In this document: one piece after another, positions 48,649 to 57,081 of the stretch
Layout: every line of letters begins with the position of its first letter
Position numbering within the stretch: the stretch's first letter is position 1
From: Prado023 sp963774745
Lineage (GTDB): Bacteria; Actinomycetota; Actinomycetes; S36-B12; CAIYMF01
Length of the DNA stretch: 64,000 nt
Direction of reading: 5' to 3'
NCBI GenBank assembly: GCA_963774745.1
Contig: CAVZGE010000011.1
Coordinates: 682,001 to 746,000, forward strand
Position numbers and translations under genes: made by a program
The notes under the pieces: generated by a model
Told to the model about the DNA's origin: nothing
The model's database searches: none
Seen by the model: only the letters and a program-made list of their open reading frames with translations

Positions 48649-49844
48649 CGTCGGCCTCGGTGAGGGCGGCCTCTAGGCGGGCGCTCTCGGCCGCGTAGGC
48701 GCGCAGGGTCAAGACGCCTTCCTTGCGCAGCGCGTCGGCCTCGGCGAGCTCGTCGCGCAGGCGCCCGGCCTCCCGCTCGAGGCGCGCGGCGTCGGCGGGC
48801 GGGACCTCGGCGGCGGCCTGGCGCAGGGTGGCAATGTTCTTGACGAGCCAGCGCTCGACCTTGGCCACGACGACGGCCTCGAGGTCCTCGCGGCGCCACG
48901 AGACGTGATTAGAGGCGCAGGCATAGGTCTTGTATCGGACGCCGGCGCGGGACTGGTTCGACGACGCGCGCACGGGCCCGCCGCACTTGTAGCAGGTCAG
49001 GAATCCGGCGAGCAGGGCCTCGGCCGGGCGACCCCCGCCCTTGCGCTTGGGGCTGCGCGTCGGGTCGGTGAGGATGCGCTGTGCCTGGCGCCAGGTGTCG
49101 ACGTCGACGATCGCGCCCTCGGCGTTCTCGACGTCGACGACGATCTCGCCGCGGTACTGCACCAGGCCGGCGTGCCGGGGGTGGCGCAGGATGGCCGAGA
49201 CGCGGGCCTGCGTGATCGGGCCACCCTTCGACCCGGTGAATCCCTGCGCGGTGAGCTCGCGGGCGATGGCTGACAGGTTCGACCCCTCGAGCAGCAGGCG
49301 GTACGCCTCGGCGACGGCAGGACCCTCGACGGGGTGCGGGGTGAGGGTGCCGGCCTCGGCTCGCTCCCATCCGAACGGGCGCGAGCCGGTGGTCGACCGG
49401 CCGGCGAGGGAACGGTGCCGGGCGGCGGCCGCGACGCGCTCGGCGGTCTTCTCGCTCGAGTGCGCGGCCACGGCGCCGAGCATACGGGCGGTGACTCGAC
49501 CGTCGGCGGTGGACAGGTCGACCCGTCCCGACTTGACGGCCAGCACGGGCACATCGCGCAGGCTCTCGGTGAGTCGCTCGAGGTCGCCCATTCGCCGGTA
49601 GAGGCGGTCTGTTGCGTACACGAGTACCGTGGCCACGTGACCCGCTCTGACGTCCTCGAGCATGCGCTCGAACTCTGGCCGCCGGGCGCCGCTGTAGGCG
49701 CTGATGGAGTTGTCGCAGTAGACGCTCGACACGGTGAGCCCTTCCCGCTGGGCCAGCTCGAGGCAGTCGGCCTCCTGGCGGGCGACGCCGGCGCCGTCGT
49801 GCTCGTCGAGGCTAGATGCGGGTGTAGATCGCTGCGGTGGTCAT
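48599..49844 (-). CDS. Large serine recombinase / integrase (one frameshift near the N-terminus)
   Basis: A serine integrase of about 414 residues. Catalytic domain: AIYTRIS (nucleophile Ser), then YATDRLYRR and STADGR. Recombinase domain: STTGSRPFGWER and the SAIARELTAQGF helices. Zinc-ribbon: CYKCGGPVRASS ... YACASN. Then a coiled coil. The ATG at 49844 has TACCGT 6 nt upstream. A gain of one base at 49813-49816, in or next to the catalytic Ser codon, breaks the frame; the long ORF resumes about residue 40. Either a sequence error or inactivation. It probably inserted this element into msrA. Confidence 0.85.
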
Positions 49845-49851
49845 GTGCCTA

Positions 49852-49876
49852 CGGTAGCACCTATCTATCGCTACCG
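49852..49876. other. Candidate right attachment site (attR)
   Basis: CGGTAGC (49852-49858) and GCTACCG (49870-49876) form a perfect 7-bp inverted repeat with an 11-bp centre, at the junction with the msrA tail. It also overlaps the recombinase -10 element. Confidence 0.45.
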
Positions 49877-49937
49877 GAACCCGCACGGCTACGACTGCCA
49901 CGCCCACACCGGCATCCTGTTGCCGGACATCGGATGA
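49875..49937 (+). pseudogene. Detached 3' end of msrA
   Basis: The last 20 codons of methionine sulfoxide reductase A: RNPHGYDCHAHTGILLPDIG then TGA. The pattern NP-x-GY-x-C and the LP near the end match MsrA C-termini, and C in YDCH may be the resolving Cys. Its stop overlaps the next start (ATGA), as expected of an old msrA-SGNH operon. Confidence 0.75.
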
Positions 49938-50764
49938 CCCGCGGGGTCTCCCGTCGTTCAGCAGCCTGGGGCAGCGGGGGGATGGCGGGGGCGGTCGCGG
50001 CGACCATCGGCGTGCTCGCCGCCCAGGCCCGCGCAGTCAAGCGGGACATCGGACCCCAGCGCGGGGTTCCGCCCTACCAGGACGGGCGCTTCGGGCCACC
50101 CACGGGGATGTCGCTGCGCCTGGCGGTCCTGGGGGACTCCGTCGCGGCTGGCCTCGGTGCCGACAGCGCTGCCGACACGGTTGCGGGCGTGCTCGTGCGC
50201 GGCGTGTCCGATGCCAGCCGGCGGCCGGTCACGATGATCAACCATGCCGTCGTCGGCGCCCGTTCGGCCGATCTCGAGCGCCAGGTCACCCGCTGCCTGA
50301 GTGCGCGCCCACACGTCGCCGTGATCATCATCGGCGCCAACGACGTGACGCACCTGGTCCCGCAGTCGCTGGCGGTGCGCCGGCTCGAGGCGGCCATCGT
50401 CCGACTGTCGGATGCCGGCACGGCCGTGGTGATCGGGACGTGCCCGGACCTGGGGACGGTACGCCCCGTCGGCCCGCCGCTGAAGTGGGTCGCGCGGGAG
50501 ATGTCGCGGTCCCTTGCCTTTGCCCAGCGCCGGGCCGCCCATCGCGCCGGGGCCACCCCGGTGAACCTCTACGACCTTCTGGGCCCGGAGTTCGAGGCCA
50601 ACGCCGAGGCGTTCTTCGGCCCGGACCGCTTCCACCCCTCCAGCATGGGCTACCGCCGGATCGGCGCCACGCTCCTGCCCGCGGTGCTGGGGGCGCTGCA
50701 CCTCGAGCCGACCCGCAGGCTCCGGGAGATCACCGCCGCACCCTCCTCAGAGGGACTGGCGTAG
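49934..50764 (+). CDS. SGNH/GDSL hydrolase-family protein
   Basis: A 276-residue protein with an N-terminal hydrophobic segment (~16-32; weak signal or anchor). The SGNH blocks are GDSVAAG (nucleophile Ser at ~65), GARSAD, GANDVTHL and the late DRFHPSSMGY with Asp/His. The substrate is an unknown ester. Its ATG overlaps the msrA tail stop by ATGA, so it was once coupled to msrA. The insertion now separates it from that promoter. Its last 18 nt overlap the convergent gene. Confidence 0.85.
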   Translation: MTRGVSRRSAAWGSGGMAGAVAATIGVLAAQARAVKRDIGPQRGVPPYQDGRFGPPTGMSLRLAVLGDSVAAGLGADSAADTVAGVLVRGVSDASRRPVTMINHAVVGARSADLERQVTRCLSARPHVAVIIIGANDVTHLVPQSLAVRRLEAAIVRLSDAGTAVVIGTCPDLGTVRPVGPPLKWVAREMSRSLAFAQRRAAHRAGATPVNLYDLLGPEFEANAEAFFGPDRFHPSSMGYRRIGATLLPAVLGALHLEPTRRLREITAAPSSEGLA

Positions 50765-51109
50765 GGCCACCAGGCCCTCGACCGCGCGGCGGCAGGCCTG
50801 GGCGGAGGCATCCGTGGGCAGGGCGGCGACCTCCTCGGCCAGGTCCTGGGCACAGACCGCGAGGACGTCCCCGGCCGCGAGGTCGGCCAGGTCCGGCAGC
50901 ATCCGGCGGGGCCGCCCGGCGAGCACGGCAGCCTCATCAGCCAGCCCCTGGGCGAGGTCGAACGCGGCCCGGGCACGCGTTCGCTGGTCGGGCAGGGACG
51001 CCCCCAGCCGCACCAGCGACAGCGACCGGAGCCGGTCACAGGTGCGCCCTGCCTCCAGGATCAGGCGGTCAGGATCCTCCGGCGCGGGGGTCGGATCGAG
51101 CAGGCTCAC
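50747..51109 (-). CDS. Small hypothetical protein
   Basis: A 120-residue, mostly helical, Ala/Leu/Arg-rich cytoplasmic protein. I recognise no domain. It starts at GTG 51109 and its end overlaps the SGNH gene by 18 nt, tail to tail. Its codon use is like that of its neighbours, which supports a real gene. Confidence 0.55.
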   Translation of the reverse strand: MSLLDPTPAPEDPDRLILEAGRTCDRLRSLSLVRLGASLPDQRTRARAAFDLAQGLADEAAVLAGRPRRMLPDLADLAAGDVLAVCAQDLAEEVAALPTDASAQACRRAVEGLVALRQSL

Positions 51110-51201
51110 CCCGGCACGCTACCCGGTGCGGGGGTGCGCTGGCACCGCACCCTCCGGGAGGGTTACGGTAGGACCAGAACGCCGGCCTAGAGGAGATGCC
51201 C

Positions 51202-51432
51202 ATGACCCTGCACCACTCCGAGGAGACCCACCAGCTGCTTGTCGATCGCGTCCCTGAGGTGACCGGCAAGCCGATGAAGGAGTGGTTCGCCGTGGTCGAG
51301 GACGGTCCGTCGTTCGCCCGGTTCGACGACCGGGTCAACTGGTTGCGCGACGAGCACGAGCTCTCGCATGGCTATGCGACCGCGATCATCCACGAGATGG
51401 ACAAGGTCAAGGCCGCACGCCGCGTCCAGTAG
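51202..51432 (+). CDS. DUF4287-like small protein
   Basis: A 76-residue protein with the DUF4287 pattern: VTGKPMKEWFAVVE, then FDDRVNWLRDEHELSHGYATAI. Function unknown. Two ATGs are possible. AGAGGAG ends right against the first (51196) but is 6 nt from the second (51202), so the second is preferred. Confidence 0.8.
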   Translation: MTLHHSEETHQLLVDRVPEVTGKPMKEWFAVVEDGPSFARFDDRVNWLRDEHELSHGYATAIIHEMDKVKAARRVQ

Positions 51433-51564
51433 GGACCGGCCCGTACCCACGTGGGCACGCGCCAGCGCGCTGCCACCCCATGCCCTGCAGCCCGGTGCTG
51501 CGGGGCATGGTCGCGTTCCGGGCCGGATCGCCGGGGGTCCCGCGCCTGGTCTATCGTCGCCGCC

Positions 51565-52504
51565 ATGCGCAGCGACGAGTTCGACCTGGTCACCGACGAC
51601 GGTGTGGCGGTCCACGTCCACCGCTGGCTCCCGGCCGACGAGCCCCGGGCCGTGGTCCAGGTCACCCACGGGATGGCCGAGCACGCCCGGCGCTACGAAC
51701 GGCTGGCCGGGATCCTGGTGGCGGCCGGTTTCGCCGTCTGGGCCCATGACCACCGGGGCCATGGCGACACCGCGCGAAGCGACGACGACCTCGGGCACTT
51801 CGCGGACGAGGGCGGCTTCGATCGCGTGGTCGCCGACCTGCTGGCCGTCCGTGACGAGCTGGGGCGCGAGGGCCAGCCCGGTGCCGGCCGCCCGGTGGCG
51901 CTGTTCGCGCACAGCATGGGCACGTTCATCTCCCAGGCCGCCCTGGCGCTGCACCCGCCCGCACCCTGGGATGCGGTCGTCCTGGCCGGGTCCGACGCCC
52001 CGGGCGGCCTGCCCTATCAGGCGTTCCTGCAGGTGGCCCGGGTCGAGCGCCGGCGTCAGGGGCCCCGGGGCCGCAGCGACGTCCTGGACGCCCTCGCCTT
52101 CAGGCCCTACAACGCCGCCTTCCGGCCCACCCGGACCGACTCCGACTGGCTCTCGCGTGATACCGCTGAGGTGGACGCTGTTCCTCGCCGACCCGCGCAC
52201 CGGCTTCCCCCTGACCAATCAGGCCTGGGTGGACTTCATCGGCGGTCGCCTGGGTGTGGCCCACCAGGGATTCGCTGCCGTCGAGCCCAAGGACCTGCCG
52301 ATCCTGCTGATCGCGGGCGACAAGGACCCCGTGGGTCGTGCGGGCAGGGGTGTGCGCCTCCTGGCACAGCAGCTGGCGGGCGCCGGACTGCGGGACGTGA
52401 CGCTGACGCTGTACCCCGGTGCCCGCCACGAGCTGGTCAACGAGACCAACCGGGACCTGGTGCATGCCGACGTGCTGGCGTTCCTCGAGCGCACGATCGG
52501 CTGA
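51565..52504 (+). CDS. Alpha/beta hydrolase, monoacylglycerol-lipase/lysophospholipase-like (one frameshift as sequenced)
   Basis: A serine hydrolase of about 312 residues. Features: HGMAEHARRYERLA oxyanion region, DHRGHGDT, nucleophile elbow AHSMGTF, catalytic Asp in AGDKDPVG and His in GARHELVNE. These match the Hydrolase_4 group that cleaves monoacylglycerols or lysophospholipids. The frame changes at about 52180 by a gain of one G (GCTGTTC for GCTTTC). TATCGT lies 7 nt before the ATG, a leaderless-type promoter. Confidence 0.85.
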
Positions 52505-52534
52505 TCGCACCGACCCCGGCCGAGCCCCGGACAT

Positions 52535-52574
52535 GCGACGGGCCCCGCAGCGGGGATGCTGCGGGGCCCGTCGC
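52535..52574. terminator. Bidirectional terminator
   Basis: A perfect 16-bp stem, GCGACGGGCCCCGCAG with its complement at 52559-52574, around an 8-nt loop. It lies between the hydrolase gene and the converging Bax-inhibitor-like gene. Confidence 0.8.
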
Positions 52575-52580
52575 GAGCGG

Positions 52581-53474
52581 TCAGTCGCGACCGGAGGCGA
52601 TGATCGCCAGCAGTCGCAGGATCTCCAGGTACAGCCAGATCAGCGTGACCAGGAGGCCGAAGGCCATCCGCCACGACTCACGCTCGGGCAGGCCCATCTT
52701 GACGCCACGCTCGATCGAGTCGAAGTCCAGCATCAGGCTGAAGGCGGCCAGCAGGACGCCGAAGGCGCAGAGGATCAGGCCGAGCCCGCCCACTCCGTAG
52801 AAGCCCCAGCCGCCACCCACACCGAAGAACGACGAGACGAACGAGATCAGGGCGATCGCGAAGTAGGACACGAAGGCGACCATCATGATCTTCTTGAACC
52901 GGCCGTCGACCTTGACCAGCCGGCTGCGGTACAGCGCGAGCATCACCACGAACGCCACGAGCGTGCCGATGATGGCCTGGGAGACCAGGCCCTCGTACCC
53001 GGTGCCCTGCGCCCACTGGTCGTAGACGTAGCTGATGCCGCCCAGGAAGACACCCTGGACCGCGGCGTAGGCCAGGATCAGCGGCGGGCTGACGACCTTC
53101 TTGAACGCGTTGACCAGGCCCAGGACCAGGCCCAGGATCATCGATCCGATGTACAGGAACGGCATCGTCGGGGCGAGGTTCCACCCGATGAGCGCGAACG
53201 GGATCAGGACCGCGATGGAGATGCCGGTGCGGACGATGACGTCGTCCATCGACATCCTGTTGGTCACGGGCTCGTACACCGAGCCCGTGGGCGGGCCCAT
53301 CGGGACCGGCGGCGGGACCTGCCCGGGCACCTGGCCGTAGGGCGCCTGCGGGTGGGGCTGACCGGCCTGCTGACCCGCCTGGCCGTAGGCCTGCACCCCT
53401 TCCGCGTACGCGAAGCCGCTCTGGCCCGACGACTGCGCGTCGAGCCGGCTGAAGATGGGGTTCTTGTTGTTCAT
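52581..53474 (-). CDS. Bax inhibitor-1 / YccA-family membrane protein
   Basis: A 297-residue protein. An N-terminal Gln/Pro/Gly-rich tail (~1-75) precedes seven TM helices of the BI-1 (TMBIM) fold. Actinobacterial members share MSMDDVIVRTGISI near the first helix, the KKVVSPPLILAYA region and the acidic LMLDFDSIERGV near the C-terminus. Eukaryotic and some bacterial relatives are pH-dependent Ca2+ leak channels; the role here is unknown. GGAGG precedes ATG 53474. Confidence 0.88.
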   Translation of the reverse strand: MNNKNPIFSRLDAQSSGQSGFAYAEGVQAYGQAGQQAGQPHPQAPYGQVPGQVPPPVPMGPPTGSVYEPVTNRMSMDDVIVRTGISIAVLIPFALIGWNLAPTMPFLYIGSMILGLVLGLVNAFKKVVSPPLILAYAAVQGVFLGGISYVYDQWAQGTGYEGLVSQAIIGTLVAFVVMLALYRSRLVKVDGRFKKIMMVAFVSYFAIALISFVSSFFGVGGGWGFYGVGGLGLILCAFGVLLAAFSLMLDFDSIERGVKMGLPERESWRMAFGLLVTLIWLYLEILRLLAIIASGRD

Positions 53475-53611
53475 CGTGTGTGTTCGACCTCCACGTCGAC
53501 AAGTCAGCACCGCCCGTGCTGGGCGATGCATCCACTGAACCACAAAACATGCGATTCGGCACGTTCCTTCCCCGGAAGTGCCCGGTCCACACCTGCGCCG
53601 CGAGGCGTCAG

Positions 53612-53685
53612 TGCCCCCGGTGGGACTCGAACCCACAACCGGGCGGTTTTAAGCCGCCTGCCTCTGCCAGTTGGGCCACGGGGGC
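53612..53685 (-). tRNA. tRNA with UAA anticodon (nominal tRNA-Leu), short variable loop
   Basis: 74 nt on the minus strand forms a full cloverleaf: acceptor GCCCCCG/CGGGGGC, D-arm GCCC..AGGC, anticodon stem GGCGG/CCGCC with loop CTTAAAA (anticodon UAA), 5-nt variable loop CGGTT, T-arm GTGGG-TTCGAGT-CCCAC, discriminator A. CCA is not encoded. UAA reads Leu UUA codons, yet tRNA-Leu normally has a long variable arm, which is missing here. Confidence 0.88.
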
Positions 53686-53707
53686 CGGGCCCGCGGGCCC
53701 GATCGGC

Positions 53708-54259
53708 TCAAAGGTACGTCGTGCGGGGATGGATGGCGTGCGCGCCGGCGACGCGGTCGAGGAAGAGCAGCCCGTCGAGGTGGTCGATCTCGTGCTGCAG
53801 GGCGCGGGCCTCGAAGGCGTCGGTCGTCAGGGTGACCTGCTCCCCCGAACCGGGCAGGAGCCCCGAGACCGTCATCCGGGTGGCGCGGCGCACGTCGCCG
53901 GTGAAGTCCGGCACCGACATGCACCCCTCACGCCCCTTCTCGTTGCGCGAGGCTGCGAGGACCACGGGATTGACCAGCACGAACTCCCCATGAGTGGTGC
54001 GCGCCTTGGGGTGCCGGGAGACGTCCAGGCTGAACATCCGCCACCCGACGCCGACCTGGTTGGCCGCCAGGCCCACGCAGCCGGGCGACACGCGCATCGT
54101 GGCGATCAGGTCGGCAGCGAGCTGGACCACGTCCGGGTCGGTCGGGTCCACCTCGGCGCACGGCGTGCCGAGCACCACCTCGGGGGCGACCACCACCGGC
54201 AGGACGCGCCCATCGGGCAGCTCGGGCATGGGCAGCCTCAGGGCGGGCACGGGTTCCAT
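53708..54259 (-). CDS. def: Peptide deformylase
   Basis: A 183-residue PDF that removes the N-formyl group from new proteins. The three motifs are present: GCVGLAANQVG (GxGLAAxQ), EGCMS (metal Cys) and HEIDH (metal His pair and catalytic Glu). The start is ATG 54259; an internal ATG before PELPDG is possible. It lies just upstream, on the same strand, of the tRNA with UAA anticodon, and 6 bp after the ACT protein gene. Confidence 0.93.
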   Translation of the reverse strand: MEPVPALRLPMPELPDGRVLPVVVAPEVVLGTPCAEVDPTDPDVVQLAADLIATMRVSPGCVGLAANQVGVGWRMFSLDVSRHPKARTTHGEFVLVNPVVLAASRNEKGREGCMSVPDFTGDVRRATRMTVSGLLPGSGEQVTLTTDAFEARALQHEIDHLDGLLFLDRVAGAHAIHPRTTYL

Positions 54260-54265
54260 GGCGGG

Positions 54266-54781
54266 CTACAGGACGTCGGAGTCGGCAGGGCGCAGCGAGA
54301 CCCCGACGCCGAGGTTCCGGCCGGCCTCGGCCAGCTGGGCACCCAGGGCGACGACGTCGATGCCCGCGGGCAGGCTGACCTCGGCGACCAACAGGTACAG
54401 CCCCCCGTGGCCCAGCCGGGTGGACAGGTCGGTGATGTTGCCCCCGTGCTTGGCCAGGGTCGCGGTCACGCCGGCGACGATGCCGGGGCGATCGGCGCCG
54501 TGGACGCTGAGCACATACCCCGCCTCACCGGTGGCCGGCTCCTCGGGCCCGACCGGTAGCACCGAGACGACCAGCCCGTCGGCGCCCAGGTGGGCCAGCC
54601 GCGCAGCGAGACCCTCGGCCGTGGTCGCGATGTCCACGATCAGGGTCCAGGTGAAGTGCCCACGGAGCAGGGTCATCGAGGAGTCCTCGAGGTTGCCTCC
54701 CAACTCGGCCAGGACGCCGGTAACCTCGGCGATGATCCCCGGGCGATCCCGGCCGATGACGGTGACGGCGAGGCTTGGCAT
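54266..54781 (-). CDS. Tandem ACT-domain protein (GcvR-like)
   Basis: A 171-residue protein of two ACT domains: the first starts LAVTVIGRDRPGIIAEVTGVL, the second starts YVLSVHGADRPGIVAGVTATL (each quoted in part). DRPGI is the amino-acid-binding turn. Such proteins resemble the glycine-cleavage regulator GcvR and probably sense an amino acid. No DNA-binding domain is present. It is 6 bp from def and probably co-transcribed. Confidence 0.85.
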   Translation of the reverse strand: MPSLAVTVIGRDRPGIIAEVTGVLAELGGNLEDSSMTLLRGHFTWTLIVDIATTAEGLAARLAHLGADGLVVSVLPVGPEEPATGEAGYVLSVHGADRPGIVAGVTATLAKHGGNITDLSTRLGHGGLYLLVAEVSLPAGIDVVALGAQLAEAGRNLGVGVSLRPADSDVL

Positions 54782-54814
54782 GCGCACAGCCTACGGCTGC
54801 ACAGGAGGGCGCCG

Positions 54815-55108
54815 ATGGACCCACTGATCGTCTTCGCCTGCATCTTCGCCCCGACCTTCATCCTCAACGTGCTCTCAGCGGGCCGCGACCAGCTGCTCTT
54901 CCAGTCCCGCAAGAGGGCGAGCCGGGCGCTGGCCGCCACCGCCATGCTGGTCGCGACCGGGGTGCTCGTCCTGGTGGGCCTGCCGTTGGCGTGGGCGCTG
55001 GCGCTCGTGCTGCCCGGGCCGCTGGCCTCAGTGCTCGGCGACTGGGTCGGGAGCGGGGACTGGATCGTCCTGCGGCATCGGATCGGCAGGCTGTTCGGCC
55101 GCGACTGA
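54815..55108 (+). CDS. Small membrane protein of unknown function
   Basis: A 97-residue protein with two hydrophobic helices (IVFACIFAPTFILNVL; ATAMLVATGVLVLVGLPLAW) separated by a basic loop, and a basic C-terminus. AGGAGGG lies upstream of ATG 54815. Its last 81 nt overlap the 3' end of the convergent ppx gene, an unusually long tail overlap. No family recognised. Confidence 0.6.
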   Translation: MDPLIVFACIFAPTFILNVLSAGRDQLLFQSRKRASRALAATAMLVATGVLVLVGLPLAWALALVLPGPLASVLGDWVGSGDWIVLRHRIGRLFGRD

Positions 55109-56023
55109 CCGGGCCACGCCATCGAGGATGTCGTGCTCGCTGACCAGGACCTCCGGCGCTCCGGTCGCGTCCATGATCCGCCGGAGCACCAGGGCGCCGG
55201 CGCCGATCACGTCGACCCGACCCGGGTGCATGACCGACAGCGCCGCCCGCTCGGCCCGGGTCATCACCAGCAGCTCGTCGCTGACCCGCCGGACATCGGC
55301 GGCGGCGATGCGGCTGTGGTGGATCACGGCCGCGTCGTAGGCCGGAAGGCCCAGGGCGAGGGCCGCGACCGTGGTCACCGATCCGGCCAGCCCGACCAGG
55401 GTGGCCGCGGCCTCGAACGGCACAACGTGGCCGGCCCGGGCGATCGCTGCGTCGATGTCCGCGGTCGCGGCAGCGACCTGCGCGGGCGTCGGCGGGTCGG
55501 CGGCCATGTGCCGCTCGGTCATCCGCACGCAACCGATGTCGACGCTCGTCCGGTGGGTCGGATGCCCGGACCCGAGGACGAACTCGGTGGACCCGCCGCC
55601 GATGTCGACCACCAGGAAGGGCCCACGGGCATCGGCCGGGATGCCTGTGGTGGCGCCGGCGAAGCTCAGGGCGCCCTCCTCCGCCCCGCTGATCACCTCC
55701 GGCTCGACGCCCAGGATGTCGCGCACCCCGGCCTCGAACTCCGCCCGGTTGGACACGTCCCGGGAGGCCGAGGTGGCCACGAACCGCAGCGGCGGGCTGC
55801 CCGCCGCACGCATCAGGTCGGCGTAGGTCACGCAGGCGGCGAAGGTGCGCTCAAGCGCGGCCGGGGCGAACGTCCCCGTGGCGTCCACGCCCTCGCCGAG
55901 GCGCACCACGACCATCTCGCGCACGACGTCCGTGGCGACACCCGCCGCCAGGTCGACGTCGGCGATCAGCAGCCGGATCGAGTTGGTGCCGCAGTCGATG
56001 GCGGCGGCGCGGCGGGTGCTCAT
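55028..56023 (-). CDS. Ppx/GppA-family exopolyphosphatase/phosphatase
   Basis: A 331-residue ASKHA-fold phosphatase. Motifs: AIDCGTNSIRLLIADV at the N-terminus, ATSASRDVSNR, the glycine loop VVDIGGGSTEFVLG and LAGSVTTVAAL. The family degrades polyphosphate or pppGpp. It is the usual partner of DUF501 and ftsB next to eno; its ATG overlaps the DUF501 stop by ATGA. The C-terminus ends in a Pro/Asp-rich tail. Confidence 0.9.
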   Translation of the reverse strand: MSTRRAAAIDCGTNSIRLLIADVDLAAGVATDVVREMVVVRLGEGVDATGTFAPAALERTFAACVTYADLMRAAGSPPLRFVATSASRDVSNRAEFEAGVRDILGVEPEVISGAEEGALSFAGATTGIPADARGPFLVVDIGGGSTEFVLGSGHPTHRTSVDIGCVRMTERHMAADPPTPAQVAAATADIDAAIARAGHVVPFEAAATLVGLAGSVTTVAALALGLPAYDAAVIHHSRIAAADVRRVSDELLVMTRAERAALSVMHPGRVDVIGAGALVLRRIMDATGAPEVLVSEHDILDGVARSVAAEQPADPMPQDDPVPAPDPVAEH

Positions 56024-56571
56024 GGGGTCCTCGGCACACACCCACCGGCGGTGCCGCCCCAGGCGGCCGCCGGGGTGATGCCGTGCTGCGCCATGAGGGC
56101 CAGGGCCTCGTCGCCCAGGGGGTTCACGCCGGGACCGGCCGCCAGCGCGTGGGCGACCAGCACGTGCAGGCACTTGACCCGGTCGGGCATGCCGCCCGCG
56201 CTGATGCCGGCGATGTGCTCGACGTGCCCGAGCTCCTCGCGCTGCGCCAGGTAGCTCTCGTGCGCCGCACGGTACGCGCTCGCCAGGTCGTGATCAGTGG
56301 CCAGCCGGTCGGCCATCTCGCGCATCACGCCGTCGGCCTCGAGCGTGCCGATCGCGCTGGTGGCCCGCGGGCAGGTCAGGTAGTAGAGGGTCGGGAAGGG
56401 GGTGCCGTCGGGCAGCTGCGGCTCGGTCATCAGGACGTCGGGCCGCCCGCACCCGCAACGGTGCGCCACGGCACGCACGGCCCGGACCGGGCGACCGAGC
56501 TGCTCGGCGACCGCGTCGAGATCCTCCTGGCTGACGGGCAGGCCGTCCGCGCCCACGTCCGCTGCCGTCAC
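56020..56571 (-). CDS. DUF501-domain protein
   Basis: A 183-residue protein with the DUF501 pattern HRCGCGRPDVLMTEP, FPTLYYLTCPRA and a helical core (AYRAAHESYLAQREEL), then ISAGGMPDRVKCLHVLVAHAL. The Cys/His content (RCGCG, TCP) might bind metal. Function unknown. It starts at GTG 56571 overlapping the ftsB stop (GTGA), and ends overlapping ppx. Confidence 0.88.
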   Translation of the reverse strand: MTAADVGADGLPVSQEDLDAVAEQLGRPVRAVRAVAHRCGCGRPDVLMTEPQLPDGTPFPTLYYLTCPRATSAIGTLEADGVMREMADRLATDHDLASAYRAAHESYLAQREELGHVEHIAGISAGGMPDRVKCLHVLVAHALAAGPGVNPLGDEALALMAQHGITPAAAWGGTAGGCVPRTP

Positions 56572-57062
56572 CGGCCGTAGCTCTCCGCCGGCTCGGCGGG
56601 GGCGGGTGCCGGCGGGGGGCTCTTCTTCGCCGGATCGGCGGCCTGCTCGACGGTGGTCCAGACCGCGCTCCACCACGGGCCGCCCTTGGGGGCCGCGGCC
56701 ATCGGCCGGGTCTGGGTCGTCTCCGGGGCCGCCACCTCCTCCTCGGTCAGGACGACGTACCCGACCTCGCCGGGGCGGACGAAGTGCAGCCGCGCGCGGG
56801 CCTGGGCCTCGATGTAGGCGGGGTCCTTCCAGCGCTCGTGGGCGGCCTCGAGGTCGGCCACCCGCTGGGTGTGCCAGGCGACCTGCGACTCCAGCTCGGC
56901 GATCCGCGCGCCCTGCGTGATCCACTCCCGGAACGGGATCGCCAGGATCGTGATCAGGACGACGACGACGCCCAGCGCAGCCCCCGCGCGAGCGGAGAGC
57001 ACTGGGCGTCGGACGTCGGGTCGCCGGACCCGTGGTGCAGGGGATGGGCGGCCGGCTGACAT
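56568..57062 (-). CDS. Septum formation initiator / FtsB-like (DivIC) protein
   Basis: A 164-residue bitopic protein: basic N-terminus, one TM helix (AALGVVVVLITILAIPF, ~28-46), a coiled coil (IAELESQVAWHTQRVADLEAAHERW; shortened) and the conserved RARLHFVRPGEVGYVV region. FtsB proteins link FtsQ and FtsL in the division complex. GGGAGGA lies upstream of ATG 57062. A Pro-rich tail follows. It is 19 bp after eno, so it is co-expressed with it. Confidence 0.85.
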   Translation of the reverse strand: MSAGRPSPAPRVRRPDVRRPVLSARAGAALGVVVVLITILAIPFREWITQGARIAELESQVAWHTQRVADLEAAHERWKDPAYIEAQARARLHFVRPGEVGYVVLTEEEVAAPETTQTRPMAAAPKGGPWWSAVWTTVEQAADPAKKSPPPAPAPAEPAESYGR

Positions 57063-57081
57063 GCCGCCCATCCTCCCACGG

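Noticed and set aside
53612..53685. Ochre suppressor tRNA
   Set aside because: A suppressor of UAA stops would need anticodon UUA. The loop gives UAA at positions 34-36, which reads UUA codons.
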